Source of the DNA: an uncultured Alphaproteobacteria bacterium
GTDB taxonomy: Bacteria; Pseudomonadota; Alphaproteobacteria; Rhizobiales; Aestuariivirgaceae
Reading direction: 5' to 3'
DNA: 40,659 nucleotides
Assembly (NCBI GenBank): GCA_937873445.1
Contig: CALMWF010000001.1
Span: forward strand, 1 to 40,659
The notes under the pieces are model-generated. The model saw only the letters and a program-made list of their open reading frames with translations. It was not told where the DNA came from and made no database searches. Below are positions 1 to 8,963 of this stretch, piece after piece. The position numbers and the translations under genes were made by a program. Positions within the stretch are counted from its first letter, which is position 1; the number at the start of each line of letters is the position of its first letter.

Positions 1-1
1 C

Positions 2-82
2 CTGTTCGGCAGCGATGAGGCCATGGACCCGGTGCCGCCGCGTCAGCAAGCGGTACCGCCAGCCTCCAACGGCCTCTACTGA
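2..82 (+). CDS. 3' end of an unidentified gene (partial)
   Basis: An open frame enters from the left edge and stops with TGA at 80-82, directly abutting the stop codon of the oxidoreductase on the other strand. Twenty-six residues are visible, ending in PASNGLY, with several prolines and glutamines, which looks like a disordered C-terminal tail. The codons use G or C at most third positions, like the neighbouring genes, which supports real coding. The piece is too short to name. Tails ending in GLY occur in some proteobacterial class A penicillin-binding proteins, but that is only a loose resemblance and not an assignment. Confidence 0.4.
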   Translation: MFGSDEAMDPVPPRQQAVPPASNGLY

Positions 83-1081
83 TCAGACGCGCTTCACCTT
101 CTCCCACTTGCCGCTTCTGCCGGCGCGCGCCACGGCATCAAGGGCCGCCATGTTGGCAATGGCATTGTCGACGCCAAAGGAAAGCTTCTCCTCCTTGCGC
201 ACGGCGCGCGAAAAGGCCTCGCCCTGCAATTGATATTGATCGCTCGGCGGAAAGGAGCGCCACTCCCCCTCATTGAGCGTCATGCCCTGAATGAAAATCC
301 GGGTCGGCCGGTCAACCGGGGGATTGAACGGAACCTCCACATCAATGCGGCCCTTGCTGCCGATGATGGCAACGCGCTGGCTCTGGGCCAACTGGGTGGA
401 AATGGCAAAGGACAAGTGCCGGCCCTTGCCGAAGTCGGCCAGGGCACTCAGCACCCGGTCGGTTTTGAAGGCGGGGTCGCGCTCCATCATGGCGGCCACG
501 CGCTCCGGTTCCGCCCCGAACACGAAACGCGCCGCCGTCATGGCATAGCAGCCGATGTCGAGCAGGCCGCCGCCGCCGATCTTCGCCTGATTGCGCACAT
601 CCCTGGGGTCGCGGTTGAAATAGGAAAAATGGACCTGGACAATTTTCACCTCACCGATGGTGCGGGCCTTCAGCAGCCGCTTCACCCCAAGCCACTGCGG
701 CGCATGGCGGATCATGAAGGCTTCGGCAATGAGCACACCGCGCGGCGCCTTGCGCAGCACACTGGCTTCCGCCGCCGTCATGGCCATGGGCTTTTCACAC
801 AGCACATGCTTGCCCGCCCGCGCGGCGGCCAGCGTCAGCGGCACATGCAGATGGTTGGGCAGCGGGTTATAGATCACCTCAATGTCGGGATCGGCGATGA
901 GCGCCTCATAGGAACCATGGGCGCGCCCAATGCCCAGTGCGGCAGCGGCCTTCTTCGCCCGCGCCGGGCTGCGCGAGGCAATGGCGGCAACCTCGATGTC
1001 CGGGCATTTTTGCAATGCGGGAATGACCTTGTCGGTGGCGATTTTCGCGGTGGAGAGAATGCCCCATTTCACCTTTGTCAT
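83..1081 (-). CDS. Gfo/Idh/MocA family NAD(P)-dependent oxidoreductase
   Basis: A 332-residue cytoplasmic dehydrogenase of the glucose-fructose oxidoreductase/inositol dehydrogenase family. The N-terminal Rossmann fold opens with KWGILSTAKIA (residues 5-15), followed by YNPLPNHLH (71-79) and the family's EKP motif (97-99), whose lysine helps catalysis. The C-terminal alpha/beta domain carries GGGLLDIGCY near 170-179, as in the trans-1,2-dihydrodiol/D-xylose dehydrogenase-like branch. The start was set at the Met of MTKVKWG, since an earlier Met only adds eight residues ahead of the fold. The gene stands alone, is divergent from choX and tail-to-tail with the gene at the left edge. The sugar or polyol substrate cannot be told from the sequence. 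Confidence 0.9.
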   Translation of the reverse strand: MTKVKWGILSTAKIATDKVIPALQKCPDIEVAAIASRSPARAKKAAAALGIGRAHGSYEALIADPDIEVIYNPLPNHLHVPLTLAAARAGKHVLCEKPMAMTAAEASVLRKAPRGVLIAEAFMIRHAPQWLGVKRLLKARTIGEVKIVQVHFSYFNRDPRDVRNQAKIGGGGLLDIGCYAMTAARFVFGAEPERVAAMMERDPAFKTDRVLSALADFGKGRHLSFAISTQLAQSQRVAIIGSKGRIDVEVPFNPPVDRPTRIFIQGMTLNEGEWRSFPPSDQYQLQGEAFSRAVRKEEKLSFGVDNAIANMAALDAVARAGRSGKWEKVKRV

Positions 1082-1132
1082 GTTTGCGACCTTTCCCTGA
1101 AACAACGCGGCATGGGCCTGACAATAAGCCCC

Positions 1133-1162
1133 TTGACGGTTCCGCGCAAAAGCAGGTTAGCT
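1133..1162 (+). promoter_or_regulatory. Possible housekeeping promoter for choXWV
   Basis: TTGACG at 1133-1138 and TTAGCT at 1157-1162, spaced 18 bp, lie about 75 bp upstream of the choX start in the 157-bp gap shared with the divergent oxidoreductase. The -35 fits well and the -10 is weak, so this is tentative. Confidence 0.3.
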
Positions 1163-1238
1163 TGGTGCCAATCCATGCACGGTCGGGGTGCCACAGCTTC
1201 CGGCCGGCAATGGTTGTGATAACAGGGAGAAGGCTGCG

Positions 1239-2174
1239 ATGAAGAAATTTGTGATGTCTCTGGCGCTTGGCGCCTCGGTTCTGGGCCTGGCCGGTGCCGC
1301 CCAGGCGGGTGATGCCGCCTCGTGCCAGACGGTGCGCTTTGCCGATGTCGGCTGGACTGACATTCAGGTGACGACCGGCGTGGCCAGCGTGCTGCTGGAG
1401 GCCCTGGGCTACAAGGCCGATGTCAAGACCCTGTCGGTGCCCGTCACCTATGCCTCGCTCAAGAACAAGGACATCGACGTTTTCCTCGGCTACTGGAAGC
1501 CGTCCATGAACGCCGACATCAAGCCCTATCTGGAAGACAAGTCGGTGGAAGAACTGGCTACCAACCTCGACGGTGCGGGCTATGGCATTGTGGTGCCGCA
1601 ATATGTGGCCGACGCCGGCATCAAGTCCATCGCCGATCTGGCTGCCAGCAAGGACAAGTTCGACGGCAAGTTCTATGGCATCGAGGCCGGCAATGACGGC
1701 AACCGCATCATCCAGACCATCATCGACGACGCCAAGAACAATCTGAAGGGCTGGAGCGTGGTGGAAAGCTCGGAAGCGGGCATGCTCACCGAAGCCGAAA
1801 AGGCGATGAAGAAGAATGAGTGGATTCTCTTCCTCGGCTGGGCGCCGCACCCGGTCATGGGTGCCATGAAGCTGCATTATCTCGATGGCGTGGTGGACTA
1901 TGGCTTCGGCCCCGCCACCGTGGCCACCGTGGTGCGCCAGGGCTACACCGGTGAATGCCCCAACGTCGGCAAGTTCATCGGCAATCTGAAATTCGACCTT
2001 GCCATGGAAGGGGCCATGATGGACCCGATCCTGAACAAGAGCGCCGACCCCAAGGCGGTGGCGGCCGACTGGCTGAAGGCCAATGCCGACCGGGTGACGC
2101 CGTGGCTTGCCGGTGTCACCACCTTCGACGGTGGCGATGCGGCGGCGGCGGTGGCCAAGGCGCTCGGCAAGTAG
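1239..2174 (+). CDS. choX: Periplasmic choline-binding protein ChoX of an ABC transporter
   Basis: A 311-residue solute-binding protein with a signal peptide (MKKFVMSLAL start, probable cleavage after AQA at 23). The aromatic box known from the Sinorhizobium meliloti ChoX structure is present at a constant offset of four: Trp39, Trp86, Tyr115 and Trp201 (W43, W90, Y119, W205 in S. meliloti), as are Asp41 and Asn152, which contact the choline hydroxyl. This argues for choline rather than glycine betaine or proline betaine as main ligand. The ATG at 1239 follows GGGAGAAGG; an upstream in-frame start would put polar sequence before the signal peptide. It is first in choX-choW-choV and is separated from choW by a strong stem-loop. 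No betaine-synthesis genes or BetI-type repressor are nearby. Confidence 0.93.
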   Translation: MKKFVMSLALGASVLGLAGAAQAGDAASCQTVRFADVGWTDIQVTTGVASVLLEALGYKADVKTLSVPVTYASLKNKDIDVFLGYWKPSMNADIKPYLEDKSVEELATNLDGAGYGIVVPQYVADAGIKSIADLAASKDKFDGKFYGIEAGNDGNRIIQTIIDDAKNNLKGWSVVESSEAGMLTEAEKAMKKNEWILFLGWAPHPVMGAMKLHYLDGVVDYGFGPATVATVVRQGYTGECPNVGKFIGNLKFDLAMEGAMMDPILNKSADPKAVAADWLKANADRVTPWLAGVTTFDGGDAAAAVAKALGK

Positions 2175-2180
2175 GATCAG

Positions 2181-2208
2181 AAGGCCCGGAGGTTCGCTTC
2201 CGGGCCTT
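2181..2208 (+). terminator. Stem-loop between choX and choW (partial terminator or mRNA-stabilising hairpin)
   Basis: AAGGCCCGGA (2181-2190) and TCCGGGCCTT (2199-2208) form a perfect 10-bp stem with an 8-base loop, 7 bases after the choX stop. There is no T-run after it (GTCATTT), so full termination is unlikely. Such hairpins after binding-protein genes usually protect the upstream mRNA and give more binding protein than permease. Confidence 0.7.
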
Positions 2209-2280
2209 GTCATTTGGCGGCACGGCCCGCCGCAGGCCGCCAAGGGCGCGCGCCAGATGCGCCAGCGGGGAGGGACGAGC

Positions 2281-3135
2281 ATGGATCCGGTTTCTCAGGC
2301 CATTACCCAATGGAAGATCCCGGTGGGCGCCATGGGCAAGGCGGTCATCGACAAGATCGTTGAATATTTCCAGTGGTTCTTTGACGGCCTGTCGGCCGTT
2401 CTGGAATGGCTGGTGGTGGGCCTCACCGATCTCCTGCTGCTGTTTCCGCCGGTGGCTCTGGCGCTGGCGCTGGCCGGTTTTGCCTGGTGGTATCAGCGCT
2501 CGTGGAAGCTGGGCCTCGGCGTTCTCGCAGGGCTGCTGTTCATCCTGAACCAGAACCTGTGGGAACAGACGGTGCAGACCCTGGTGCTGGTGCTGGCCTC
2601 CACCGTGCTGTCCATGGCCATCGGTGTGCCGCTGGGCATCTGGGCCGCCCATAATCCGCGCGTCTGGCGGGTGACCCAGCCCACCCTCGATCTGATGCAG
2701 ACGCTGCCCACCTTCGTCTATCTCATTCCCATTCTCATTCTCTTTGGCCTGGGGGCGGCCCCCGCCCTCATCGTCACCATCATCTTCGCCATGCCGGCAC
2801 CCGTGCGCATGACCTATCTCGGCCTCACCACCATTCCCAAGCCCATGCTGGAGGCGGGTGAAAGCTTTGGCGCCACGCCGCGGCAGCTGTTGTGGAAGGT
2901 GGAACTGCCGGCCGCCCTTCCCGCCATCATGGCGGGGCTCACCCAATGCATCATGCTGTCGCTCTCCATGGTGGTCTTCGCCACCCTCATCGGCGCACCC
3001 TCCCTCGGCAATCCGGTGAACAAGGCCCTGGCCAACCGCAACATCCCGCTTGGCATTGAGGCGGGCCTTGCCATTGTCATCCTGGCCATCATCCTGGACC
3101 GGGTGCTGGCCGCGCAGCGGAGCACCAGGTCATGA
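2281..3135 (+). CDS. choW: Choline ABC transporter permease ChoW
   Basis: A 284-residue inner-membrane protein of the ProW/OpuAB type. Hydrophobic segments run from about residue 45 to the C-terminus, and the cytoplasmic EAA loop that docks to the ATPase is seen as EAGESFGATPRQLLWKVELP. The segment LDLMQTLPTFVYLIPILILF is typical of betaine/choline permeases. The start at 2281 sits behind GGGGAGG and gives the usual length. Its stop overlaps the choV start by four bases (ATGA), so the two are translationally coupled. With ChoX and ChoV it should form a binding-protein-dependent importer for choline, used as osmoprotectant precursor or carbon/nitrogen source. Confidence 0.92.
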   Translation: MDPVSQAITQWKIPVGAMGKAVIDKIVEYFQWFFDGLSAVLEWLVVGLTDLLLLFPPVALALALAGFAWWYQRSWKLGLGVLAGLLFILNQNLWEQTVQTLVLVLASTVLSMAIGVPLGIWAAHNPRVWRVTQPTLDLMQTLPTFVYLIPILILFGLGAAPALIVTIIFAMPAPVRMTYLGLTTIPKPMLEAGESFGATPRQLLWKVELPAALPAIMAGLTQCIMLSLSMVVFATLIGAPSLGNPVNKALANRNIPLGIEAGLAIVILAIILDRVLAAQRSTRS

Positions 3136-4322
3136 CCGCCGCCGTTGATTTCCGCCATGTCGACATCATCTTCGGCGACGCCACCGAAGATGCCCTGGCC
3201 ATGCTCGATGCCGGTGCCTCGCGCGCCGAGATCCTCGACCGCACCGGTTCGGTGCTGGGCGCGGCGGATTGCTCGCTTACCATTCATGAGGGTGAGATCA
3301 GCGTGCTCATGGGCCTGTCCGGCTCTGGCAAGTCCACCCTGCTGCGGGCCGTCAACGGCCTCAACAAGGTGGCGCGCGGCGAGGTGCTGGTGCGCGACGG
3401 CGAGCGCATGGTCAATGTGGTGACCTGCCCGGAGAGCGAACTGCGCCATGTCCGCCAGCATGCGGTGGCCATGGTGTTCCAGCAGTTTGCCCTGCTGCCC
3501 TGGCGCACCGTGGCCGAGAATGTCGGCTTCGGGCTTGAGCTGGCAGGCGTTCCGGAAGCCGAGCGCCGGGTGCGGGTGGACAAGCAGCTGGAACTGGTGG
3601 GCCTTTCGCAATGGTCAAAGAAATATGCCCATGAACTGTCAGGCGGCATGCAGCAGCGCGTGGGGCTGGCCCGCGCCTTCGCCACCGAGGCCCCCATCCT
3701 GCTGATGGATGAACCCTTCTCCGCCCTCGATCCGCTGATCCGCACCAAATTGCAGGACGAGCTTCTGCAACTGCAGAAGACCCTGAAGAAGACCATCATC
3801 TTCGTCTCCCATGATCTGGAGGAGGCGCTGAAGCTGGGCAGCCACATCTCCATCATGGAGGGGGGGCGCATTGTCCAGACCGGCAGGCCGGAGGACATCG
3901 TGCTGCGCCCGGCCAATGACTATGTGCGCGAATTCATCTCCAACGTGAACCCGCTGTCGGTGCTCACCGCCTGGAACGTCATGCGCCTCAAGCACGAGCT
4001 GGAACCGGCAGGCCACGGCTGGACCTGGCTTGACCGGAAGAAGACCACACGCTTCCGCCTCAACGCGGAAGGCAAGGTGGCAGCGGTGGAACGCGACGGC
4101 CAGAAGGCCAAATGGGTGCCCTGCGCCGAGGCCGAGAAGCCGCTGGACCCCAAGGCAAGGCCGGTGTTCTGGGCCACACCGGGAACGCCCTTGCGCACCG
4201 TCATGCTGGCCATGCACCAGTCCGAGACGGCACCGCTCGCCCTGTTTCATGAGGATGACACCTTTGCCGGAGCCATCAGCGTGGCCGATGTGGTGGCCGC
4301 GGTTCTGAGAAAGAAAACCTAA
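3132..4322 (+). CDS. choV: Choline ABC transporter ATP-binding protein ChoV
   Basis: A 396-residue ATPase of the ProV/OpuAA class. Walker [10 protein letters not shown] is at 61-69, the signature LSGGMQQRV begins at 169, Walker B ILLMDEP is at 189-195, and the switch histidine is His227 in VSHD. The N-terminal stretch [15 protein letters not shown] before the nucleotide-binding fold is characteristic of the choline/betaine ATPases. The last 110 residues or so hold one CBS-like half ([23 protein letters not shown]) preceded by a charged spacer, rather than a clear tandem CBS pair as in OpuAA. The stop overlaps the deoB stop on the other strand by three bases, leaving no room for a separate terminator. 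Confidence 0.92.
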   Translation: MTAAVDFRHVDIIFGDATEDALAMLDAGASRAEILDRTGSVLGAADCSLTIHEGEISVLMGLSGSGKSTLLRAVNGLNKVARGEVLVRDGERMVNVVTCPESELRHVRQHAVAMVFQQFALLPWRTVAENVGFGLELAGVPEAERRVRVDKQLELVGLSQWSKKYAHELSGGMQQRVGLARAFATEAPILLMDEPFSALDPLIRTKLQDELLQLQKTLKKTIIFVSHDLEEALKLGSHISIMEGGRIVQTGRPEDIVLRPANDYVREFISNVNPLSVLTAWNVMRLKHELEPAGHGWTWLDRKKTTRFRLNAEGKVAAVERDGQKAKWVPCAEAEKPLDPKARPVFWATPGTPLRTVMLAMHQSETAPLALFHEDDTFAGAISVADVVAAVLRKKT

Positions 4323-5506
4323 AAAAAGCTTGTGCCGCTGGTCAGCGCAGGCAGGCCCAGATGCCGGGCCAGACTCTGGCCCATGTCGGCAAAGCTGTGG
4401 CGCTGGCCCAGGCTGCCGGGCACCATGCCCGGCCCCGCCACCAGAACCGGCACCTGCTCGCGCGTGTGGTCGGTGCCGCGCCAGCTCGGGTCGTTGCCGT
4501 GATCGGCCGTCAGGATCAGCACATCACCCGGGCGCAGTGCCGCCAGCACGCGCGGCAGACTGCGGTCAAACGCCTCCAGCAAGCGGCCATAGCCCATGAT
4601 GTCGCGGCGGTGGCCGTGGTTGGTGTCGAAGTCGACAAAATTGGTCATCAGCAGGCCGCCGTCGGCCACATCCGGCATGAGGCTGATGACCTTCTCCATC
4701 ATGGCGGCATTGCCGTGAACCTTCACCTCCTCGCCGGTGCCAACATGGGCATAGATGTCGCCGATCTTGCCCACCGCGATCACCTGGCGGCCCTGATCGC
4801 AAGCCAGCTGAAGCAGGGTGGGTGACGGCGGGGTGATGGCGAAATCCTTGCGGTTGCCGGTGCGCGTGAAATCCGCCGGGCTTTCACCGATGAAGGGACG
4901 CGCGATGATCCGTCCAACCTTGATGTCATAGGTCAGTTCACGCGCCACCCGGCACAGCGCATAGAGCCGCTCAAGGCCGAAATGCTGTTCATGCGCGGCA
5001 AACTGAATGACGCTGTCCGCACTGGTATACATGATGGGCTTGCCGGTCCGGATGTGCTCCACGCCGAAATCCTGGATAACCTGAGTGCCCGAGGCGTGGC
5101 GGAGAGACAGAAGACCCGGCACCTGGGCGCGGGCCACAATCGCCTCCAGAAGATCGGGCGGAAAGGCGGGGTCGTGATCCGGGTAATAGTGCCAGGCGAA
5201 GGGCACCGGCACCCCGGCAATTTCCCAGTGGCCGGTGATGGTGTCCTTGCCCTTCGACACTTCCACCGCCGCCCCCCACCGGCCGCTCAGCGGCGCATCA
5301 CCCAGGGGGTTGCTGCCGCAGGCCATGGCCGCGGCCCGGCCCAGGCCAAGACCGTTCATGACCGGAAGCTGAAGCGTGAGACCCTGTTCGGCAAAGTGCC
5401 GGGCAATGTGGCCAAGGGTGTTGGCACCCTCATCGCCAAAGGCCGCCGCATCGGGCGCGCCGCCAATGCCAAAACTGTCGAGGATGAACAGAAAGGCACG
5501 GCTCAT
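4319..5506 (-). CDS. deoB: Phosphopentomutase
   Basis: A 395-residue metalloenzyme of the alkaline-phosphatase superfamily that interconverts (deoxy)ribose 1-phosphate and 5-phosphate. The start [20 protein letters not shown] carries the first metal ligand, Asp10. [10 protein letters not shown] (from residue 333) and GTDHTRE (from 344) hold the C-terminal Asp-His metal ligands. The length is normal for the bacterial family. It is the last gene of the nucleoside operon and converts the pentose 1-phosphate made by DeoA and PunA into the form used by central metabolism. Its ATG overlaps the deoA TAA by one base. No deoC aldolase is in the window. The gene ends in an antiparallel overlap with choV. 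Confidence 0.96.
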   Translation of the reverse strand: MSRAFLFILDSFGIGGAPDAAAFGDEGANTLGHIARHFAEQGLTLQLPVMNGLGLGRAAAMACGSNPLGDAPLSGRWGAAVEVSKGKDTITGHWEIAGVPVPFAWHYYPDHDPAFPPDLLEAIVARAQVPGLLSLRHASGTQVIQDFGVEHIRTGKPIMYTSADSVIQFAAHEQHFGLERLYALCRVARELTYDIKVGRIIARPFIGESPADFTRTGNRKDFAITPPSPTLLQLACDQGRQVIAVGKIGDIYAHVGTGEEVKVHGNAAMMEKVISLMPDVADGGLLMTNFVDFDTNHGHRRDIMGYGRLLEAFDRSLPRVLAALRPGDVLILTADHGNDPSWRGTDHTREQVPVLVAGPGMVPGSLGQRHSFADMGQSLARHLGLPALTSGTSFF

Positions 5507-6816
5507 TACGGCACCCCCACCCGCGCCAGAAGGGGCGACTGGTGCGGCGGCGCCAGCCCCAGCTGATAGGCAGCACGGATGGTGGCGGCGGCGCGCTCAA
5601 AGCCCGCCTCATCGCGCGCATGAACAAGGGCAAGCGGGCGGTCGCGGTCCACGCTGGCCCCCTTGCCGGCCAGTTGCGTCAGGCCCACGGCCGGGTCAAT
5701 GGCATCGGTCGTTACTCGCCGCCCGCCGCCCAGTTCAATGACCGCCAGACCCAGCATGCGGGTTTCGATGCGCTCCACCGTGCCTTCGCCCTCGGCATGA
5801 ACGGCGCGGATGACGGGGGCGCCCGGAAGATAATGCTCGGCCCGCGCCACAAAGTCGGCAGGCCCGCCCAGCAGCGTCACCATGTGCTGAAAGCGCTCGG
5901 CAGCCTCGCCGGAGGAGAGCGTCACCTGAAGCCGGCGCTCGGCCGTTGCCGCATCGGGTTGCAGACCGGACGCCACCAGAAGCTCAGCCCCCAGCGCCAG
6001 GGTCACCCGGCTCAGCCGGTCGTCACGCTGCTTGCCGGTGAGATAGTCCACGGCGTTCTGCACCTCAACCGCATTACCGGCCGCACTGGCCAGCGGTTCA
6101 TCCATGTCAGTGATGAGCGCAGTGGTGCGCAGCCCCGCGCCATTGGCCACCGCCACCAGCGATTCCGCCAGCCGCCGCGCCTCCTCCACTTCAGCCATGA
6201 AGGCGCCGGAGCCGGTCTTCACATCAAGCACCAGATACTGCAAACCCGCCGCCAGTTTCTTGGACAGGATGGAGGCGGTGATGAGCGGCACCGATTCCAC
6301 CGTCGCCGTCACATCGCGAATGGCATAGAGGCGCTTGTCGGCGGGTGCGAGATCGGCCGTCTGGCCGATGATGGCCGCCCCGGCCACGGCCACCACGGCC
6401 TTGAATTTTTCCAGACCCGGCTGGCTCTGATAGCCGGGGATGGCGTCAAGCTTGTCAAGGGTGCCGCCGGTGTGGCCAAGGCCGCGCCCCGAAATCATCG
6501 GCACGAAGGCGCCTGCCGCCGCCAGCATGGGCGCCAGCATGAGCGATACATTATCACCGATGCCGCCGGTCGAATGCTTGTCCACCACCGGGCCGGTGAG
6601 CTGCCAGTCCATGACCGAGCCGGAATCGCGCATGGCCAGCGTCAGGCCAATGGCCTCCTCGCGCGTCATGCCGCGGCAGCACACCGCCATGGCCAGCGCT
6701 GCGGCCTGGGCGTCGGATACCGTTCCATCCGTCAGCCCACGGATGAAATCCTTGATCTCGGTCTGGCCAAGGGTCTGGCCGTCACGCTTGCGGCGGATCA
6801 CTTCCTGAGCCAGCAT
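5506..6816 (-). CDS. deoA: Thymidine phosphorylase
   Basis: A 436-residue pyrimidine nucleoside phosphorylase that splits thymidine or deoxyuridine with phosphate to the base and deoxyribose 1-phosphate. The phosphate-binding motif KHSTGGIGD is at 80-88, followed by [15 protein letters not shown] (110-124), the diagnostic family signature. The small alpha domain, the large alpha/beta domain and a C-terminal domain are all present at the usual length for the E. coli-type enzyme. It overlaps punA by one base upstream and deoB by one base downstream, so the three catabolic genes are tightly coupled. Confidence 0.96.
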   Translation of the reverse strand: MLAQEVIRRKRDGQTLGQTEIKDFIRGLTDGTVSDAQAAALAMAVCCRGMTREEAIGLTLAMRDSGSVMDWQLTGPVVDKHSTGGIGDNVSLMLAPMLAAAGAFVPMISGRGLGHTGGTLDKLDAIPGYQSQPGLEKFKAVVAVAGAAIIGQTADLAPADKRLYAIRDVTATVESVPLITASILSKKLAAGLQYLVLDVKTGSGAFMAEVEEARRLAESLVAVANGAGLRTTALITDMDEPLASAAGNAVEVQNAVDYLTGKQRDDRLSRVTLALGAELLVASGLQPDAATAERRLQVTLSSGEAAERFQHMVTLLGGPADFVARAEHYLPGAPVIRAVHAEGEGTVERIETRMLGLAVIELGGGRRVTTDAIDPAVGLTQLAGKGASVDRDRPLALVHARDEAGFERAAATIRAAYQLGLAPPHQSPLLARVGVP

Positions 6817-7601
6817 CAGTTGCCTCCGGCAAAGAATTCGCTGAGCAGCAGGCGCATGTGGTGAGCCGCCTTCTCGCCCTCGCGCTTGGTTTCCTCGTGG
6901 CTGGGGGTGGCGCCCTCAATGCCTGCCGCCAGATTGGTGATGACCGACAGGCCCGCCACCTTCAGCCCGTGGCGGCGCGCCAGAATGGTTTCCGGCACGG
7001 TGGACATGCCCACCGCCGTGCCGCCGATGATCTGCAGCATGCGGATTTCAGCTGGCGTTTCAAAGGAGGGACCGGACAGCCAGACATAGACCCCGCGCTC
7101 AAGATCCACATGAGCCTTGACCGCCGCCTTGATGAAGCCGCGCCGCATTTTTTCGTCATAGGCTTCGGTGAGGGGCACGAAATTCTCATCACCCGTGCGC
7201 CCCAGCAGCGGGTTAAGCCCCGACAGGTTGATGTGGTCATCAATCAGCATGATGGCGCCGGGACGCAGTGCGGGCGTCAGTGATCCGGCCGCATTGGTAA
7301 GGATGAGGCGGCTGATGCCCGCCTCCTTCAGCGCCACAATGACCGGTTCCATGGCATCGGCCCGGCCGGTTTCATAAGGATGCGCCCGGCCCATGAGAAC
7401 GGCCACATCGCGCCCGCCCAGGCTTCCCGCCACCAGCAGTCCGGCATGGCCCGAAACCCGGGGCACCGGAAAGCCCGGCAGCTCACCATAGGGAATTTCA
7501 AGGCGGTTGCTCACCGCCGCGGCCACCGGGCCAAGGGAAGAGCCGAGGATGATGGCGGTATCAGGCCGCATTGTGCCAAGGCGCTGGGCAAGCAGGCTCA
7601 T
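6816..7601 (-). CDS. punA: Purine nucleoside phosphorylase (trimeric, class I)
   Basis: A 261-residue enzyme that phosphorolyses purine nucleosides to base and (deoxy)ribose 1-phosphate. ILGSSLGPV (18-26) and GHAG (51-54) bind phosphate, GRAHPYE (71-77) and LTNAAGSL (101-108) are family signatures, and TNLAAGIEG near the C-terminus contains the base-binding asparagine of the trimeric mammalian-type PNP, not the hexameric DeoD type. The length is slightly short for the class. It overlaps cdd by four bases and deoA by one. The name punA is used for the family; xapA-like specificity cannot be excluded. Confidence 0.92.
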   Translation of the reverse strand: MSLLAQRLGTMRPDTAIILGSSLGPVAAAVSNRLEIPYGELPGFPVPRVSGHAGLLVAGSLGGRDVAVLMGRAHPYETGRADAMEPVIVALKEAGISRLILTNAAGSLTPALRPGAIMLIDDHINLSGLNPLLGRTGDENFVPLTEAYDEKMRRGFIKAAVKAHVDLERGVYVWLSGPSFETPAEIRMLQIIGGTAVGMSTVPETILARRHGLKVAGLSVITNLAAGIEGATPSHEETKREGEKAAHHMRLLLSEFFAGGN

Positions 7602-7993
7602 GCCAGGTTCTCCGGTCCGAAGGAATGGGGCAGCAGTTCATCTAACGTAAATGACCGGCGCAGGGTTCCATCAGCCCCGCACACATGGATCACCACATCG
7701 GGCGCGGCAAATTCGCGGATCTTCTGGCGGCAGCCGCCGCATGGGCTGCACAGGCCATCGCCGCCGCCCACCACCACCACTTCGGTGATGCGGCGGCCAC
7801 CGGCGAGAACCAGTGCGGAAATGGCTCCGGCTTCGGCGCACACGCCCTGCGGATAGGCGGCATTCTCCACATTGCAGCCGGCATGGATGCGGCCCTGTTC
7901 ATCGCGGATGGCAGCCCCCACCGCAAACTCCGAATAGGGGGCATAGGCATGGGCACGGGCCGCCACAGCGGCGGCAATCAGTCTGTCGGTCAT
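7598..7993 (-). CDS. cdd: Cytidine deaminase
   Basis: A 131-residue zinc enzyme that deaminates cytidine and deoxycytidine to uridine forms, feeding the uridine phosphorolysis step. It is of the short, tetrameric class: CNVENAAYP (40-48), CAE at 52-54 with the zinc cysteine and proton-shuttling glutamate, and PCGGC (84-88) with the two other zinc cysteines. The start at MTDRLIAAAV was chosen because the frame upstream encodes unrelated sequence antisense to the permease end. The ATG begins one base after the permease stop, and the stop overlaps punA, which places it inside the nucleoside operon. Confidence 0.95.
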   Translation of the reverse strand: MTDRLIAAAVAARAHAYAPYSEFAVGAAIRDEQGRIHAGCNVENAAYPQGVCAEAGAISALVLAGGRRITEVVVVGGGDGLCSPCGGCRQKIREFAAPDVVIHVCGADGTLRRSFTLDELLPHSFGPENLA

Positions 7994-7994
7994 G

Positions 7995-8963
7995 TCAGCG
8001 GTCCTTGCTGTAGGGCAGGCCGGAAGCCTTGGGCGGAATGGACTTGCCGATGAAGCCGGCCAGCAGAACAACAGTCATCACATAGGGCAGCATGTTGATG
8101 AACTGCACCGGCACAGGCACGCCGCCCACGGTGGTGCCCTGCAGCACATTGCCCGCCGCCGACAGAAAGCCGAACAGCAGGCAGGCCCACAGCGCCGGCC
8201 AGGTGCGCCAGTTGGCGAAGATGAGGGCAGCCAGCGCCATGAAGCCCCGGCCCGCCGACATGTCCTTGATGAAGCCCGCCGCCAGCGAGGTGGACAGGAA
8301 GGCCCCGGCAATGCCGCACAAAACCCCGGCAATCAGCACCGCGCGATAGCGCAGGCCGGAAACCGAAATGCCCGCCGTGTCCACCGCGTGGGGGTTTTCA
8401 CCTGCCGCGCGCAAACGCAGCCCGAAGCGGGTGCGCGTCATGGCCCAGGCCGACAGCGGCACCAGCGAAAAGGTGAGATAGGTGAGCAGCGAGTGGCCGG
8501 AAAACACCTGATAGAACAGGCCCACCACCGGCACCTGATGGAGCGCGGCGTCCCCCGGCAGGGTGAGCGGCATGAAGCGCAACGTGTCGGGCAGTGGCGG
8601 GGTGCGCCCGCCCTCATGAAACCAGTTGTTGCCCAGAACCAGCGCCAGGCCCGCCGTCAGCATGTTGATGGCCACGCCGGACACCACCTGATTGCCGTTT
8701 TGGGCAATGGCGGCATAGCCATGCACCAGCGAGAAGCCGATGGACACGAGAATGGCAAGCGCCAGCCCGATCCACACCGACTGGAAGAAGATGGCGCCTG
8801 CCGCCGCGGCAAAGGCCCCGGCCAGCATCTTGCCTTCTAGGCCGATGTCGACAATGCCGGAGCGCTCCGACCACAACCCGGCAAGGCAGCACAGAATGAG
8901 CGGGGTGGACAGCCGGATGGTCGAGGCCAGCACTTCGCCGATCAGTTGCAGCTGGTCCATCAT
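7995..8963 (-). CDS. Nucleoside ABC transporter permease (second subunit)
   Basis: A 322-residue membrane protein of the BPD_transp_2 type, like the NupC/YufQ permeases that pair with BMP-family binding proteins. Multiple hydrophobic segments fill the chain. The N-terminal WSERSGIVDIGLEGKMLAGA and the later GLRLRAAGENPHAVDTAGIS (periplasmic/cytoplasmic loops) are hallmarks of this subfamily. Two adjacent Met codons are possible starts; the first gives a four-base overlap with the preceding permease. Its position next to cdd, punA, deoA and deoB supports nucleosides as cargo; the ligand itself is an inference from context and family. Confidence 0.9.
   Translation of the reverse strand: MMDQLQLIGEVLASTIRLSTPLILCCLAGLWSERSGIVDIGLEGKMLAGAFAAAAGAIFFQSVWIGLALAILVSIGFSLVHGYAAIAQNGNQVVSGVAINMLTAGLALVLGNNWFHEGGRTPPLPDTLRFMPLTLPGDAALHQVPVVGLFYQVFSGHSLLTYLTFSLVPLSAWAMTRTRFGLRLRAAGENPHAVDTAGISVSGLRYRAVLIAGVLCGIAGAFLSTSLAAGFIKDMSAGRGFMALAALIFANWRTWPALWACLLFGFLSAAGNVLQGTTVGGVPVPVQFINMLPYVMTVVLLAGFIGKSIPPKASGLPYSKDR

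Noticed and set aside
5542-6864. 440-codon open frame on the plus strand opposite deoA
   Set aside because: It mirrors a well-identified gene, is rich in His, Arg and Gly as antisense frames of GC-rich genes are, and has no recognisable domain.
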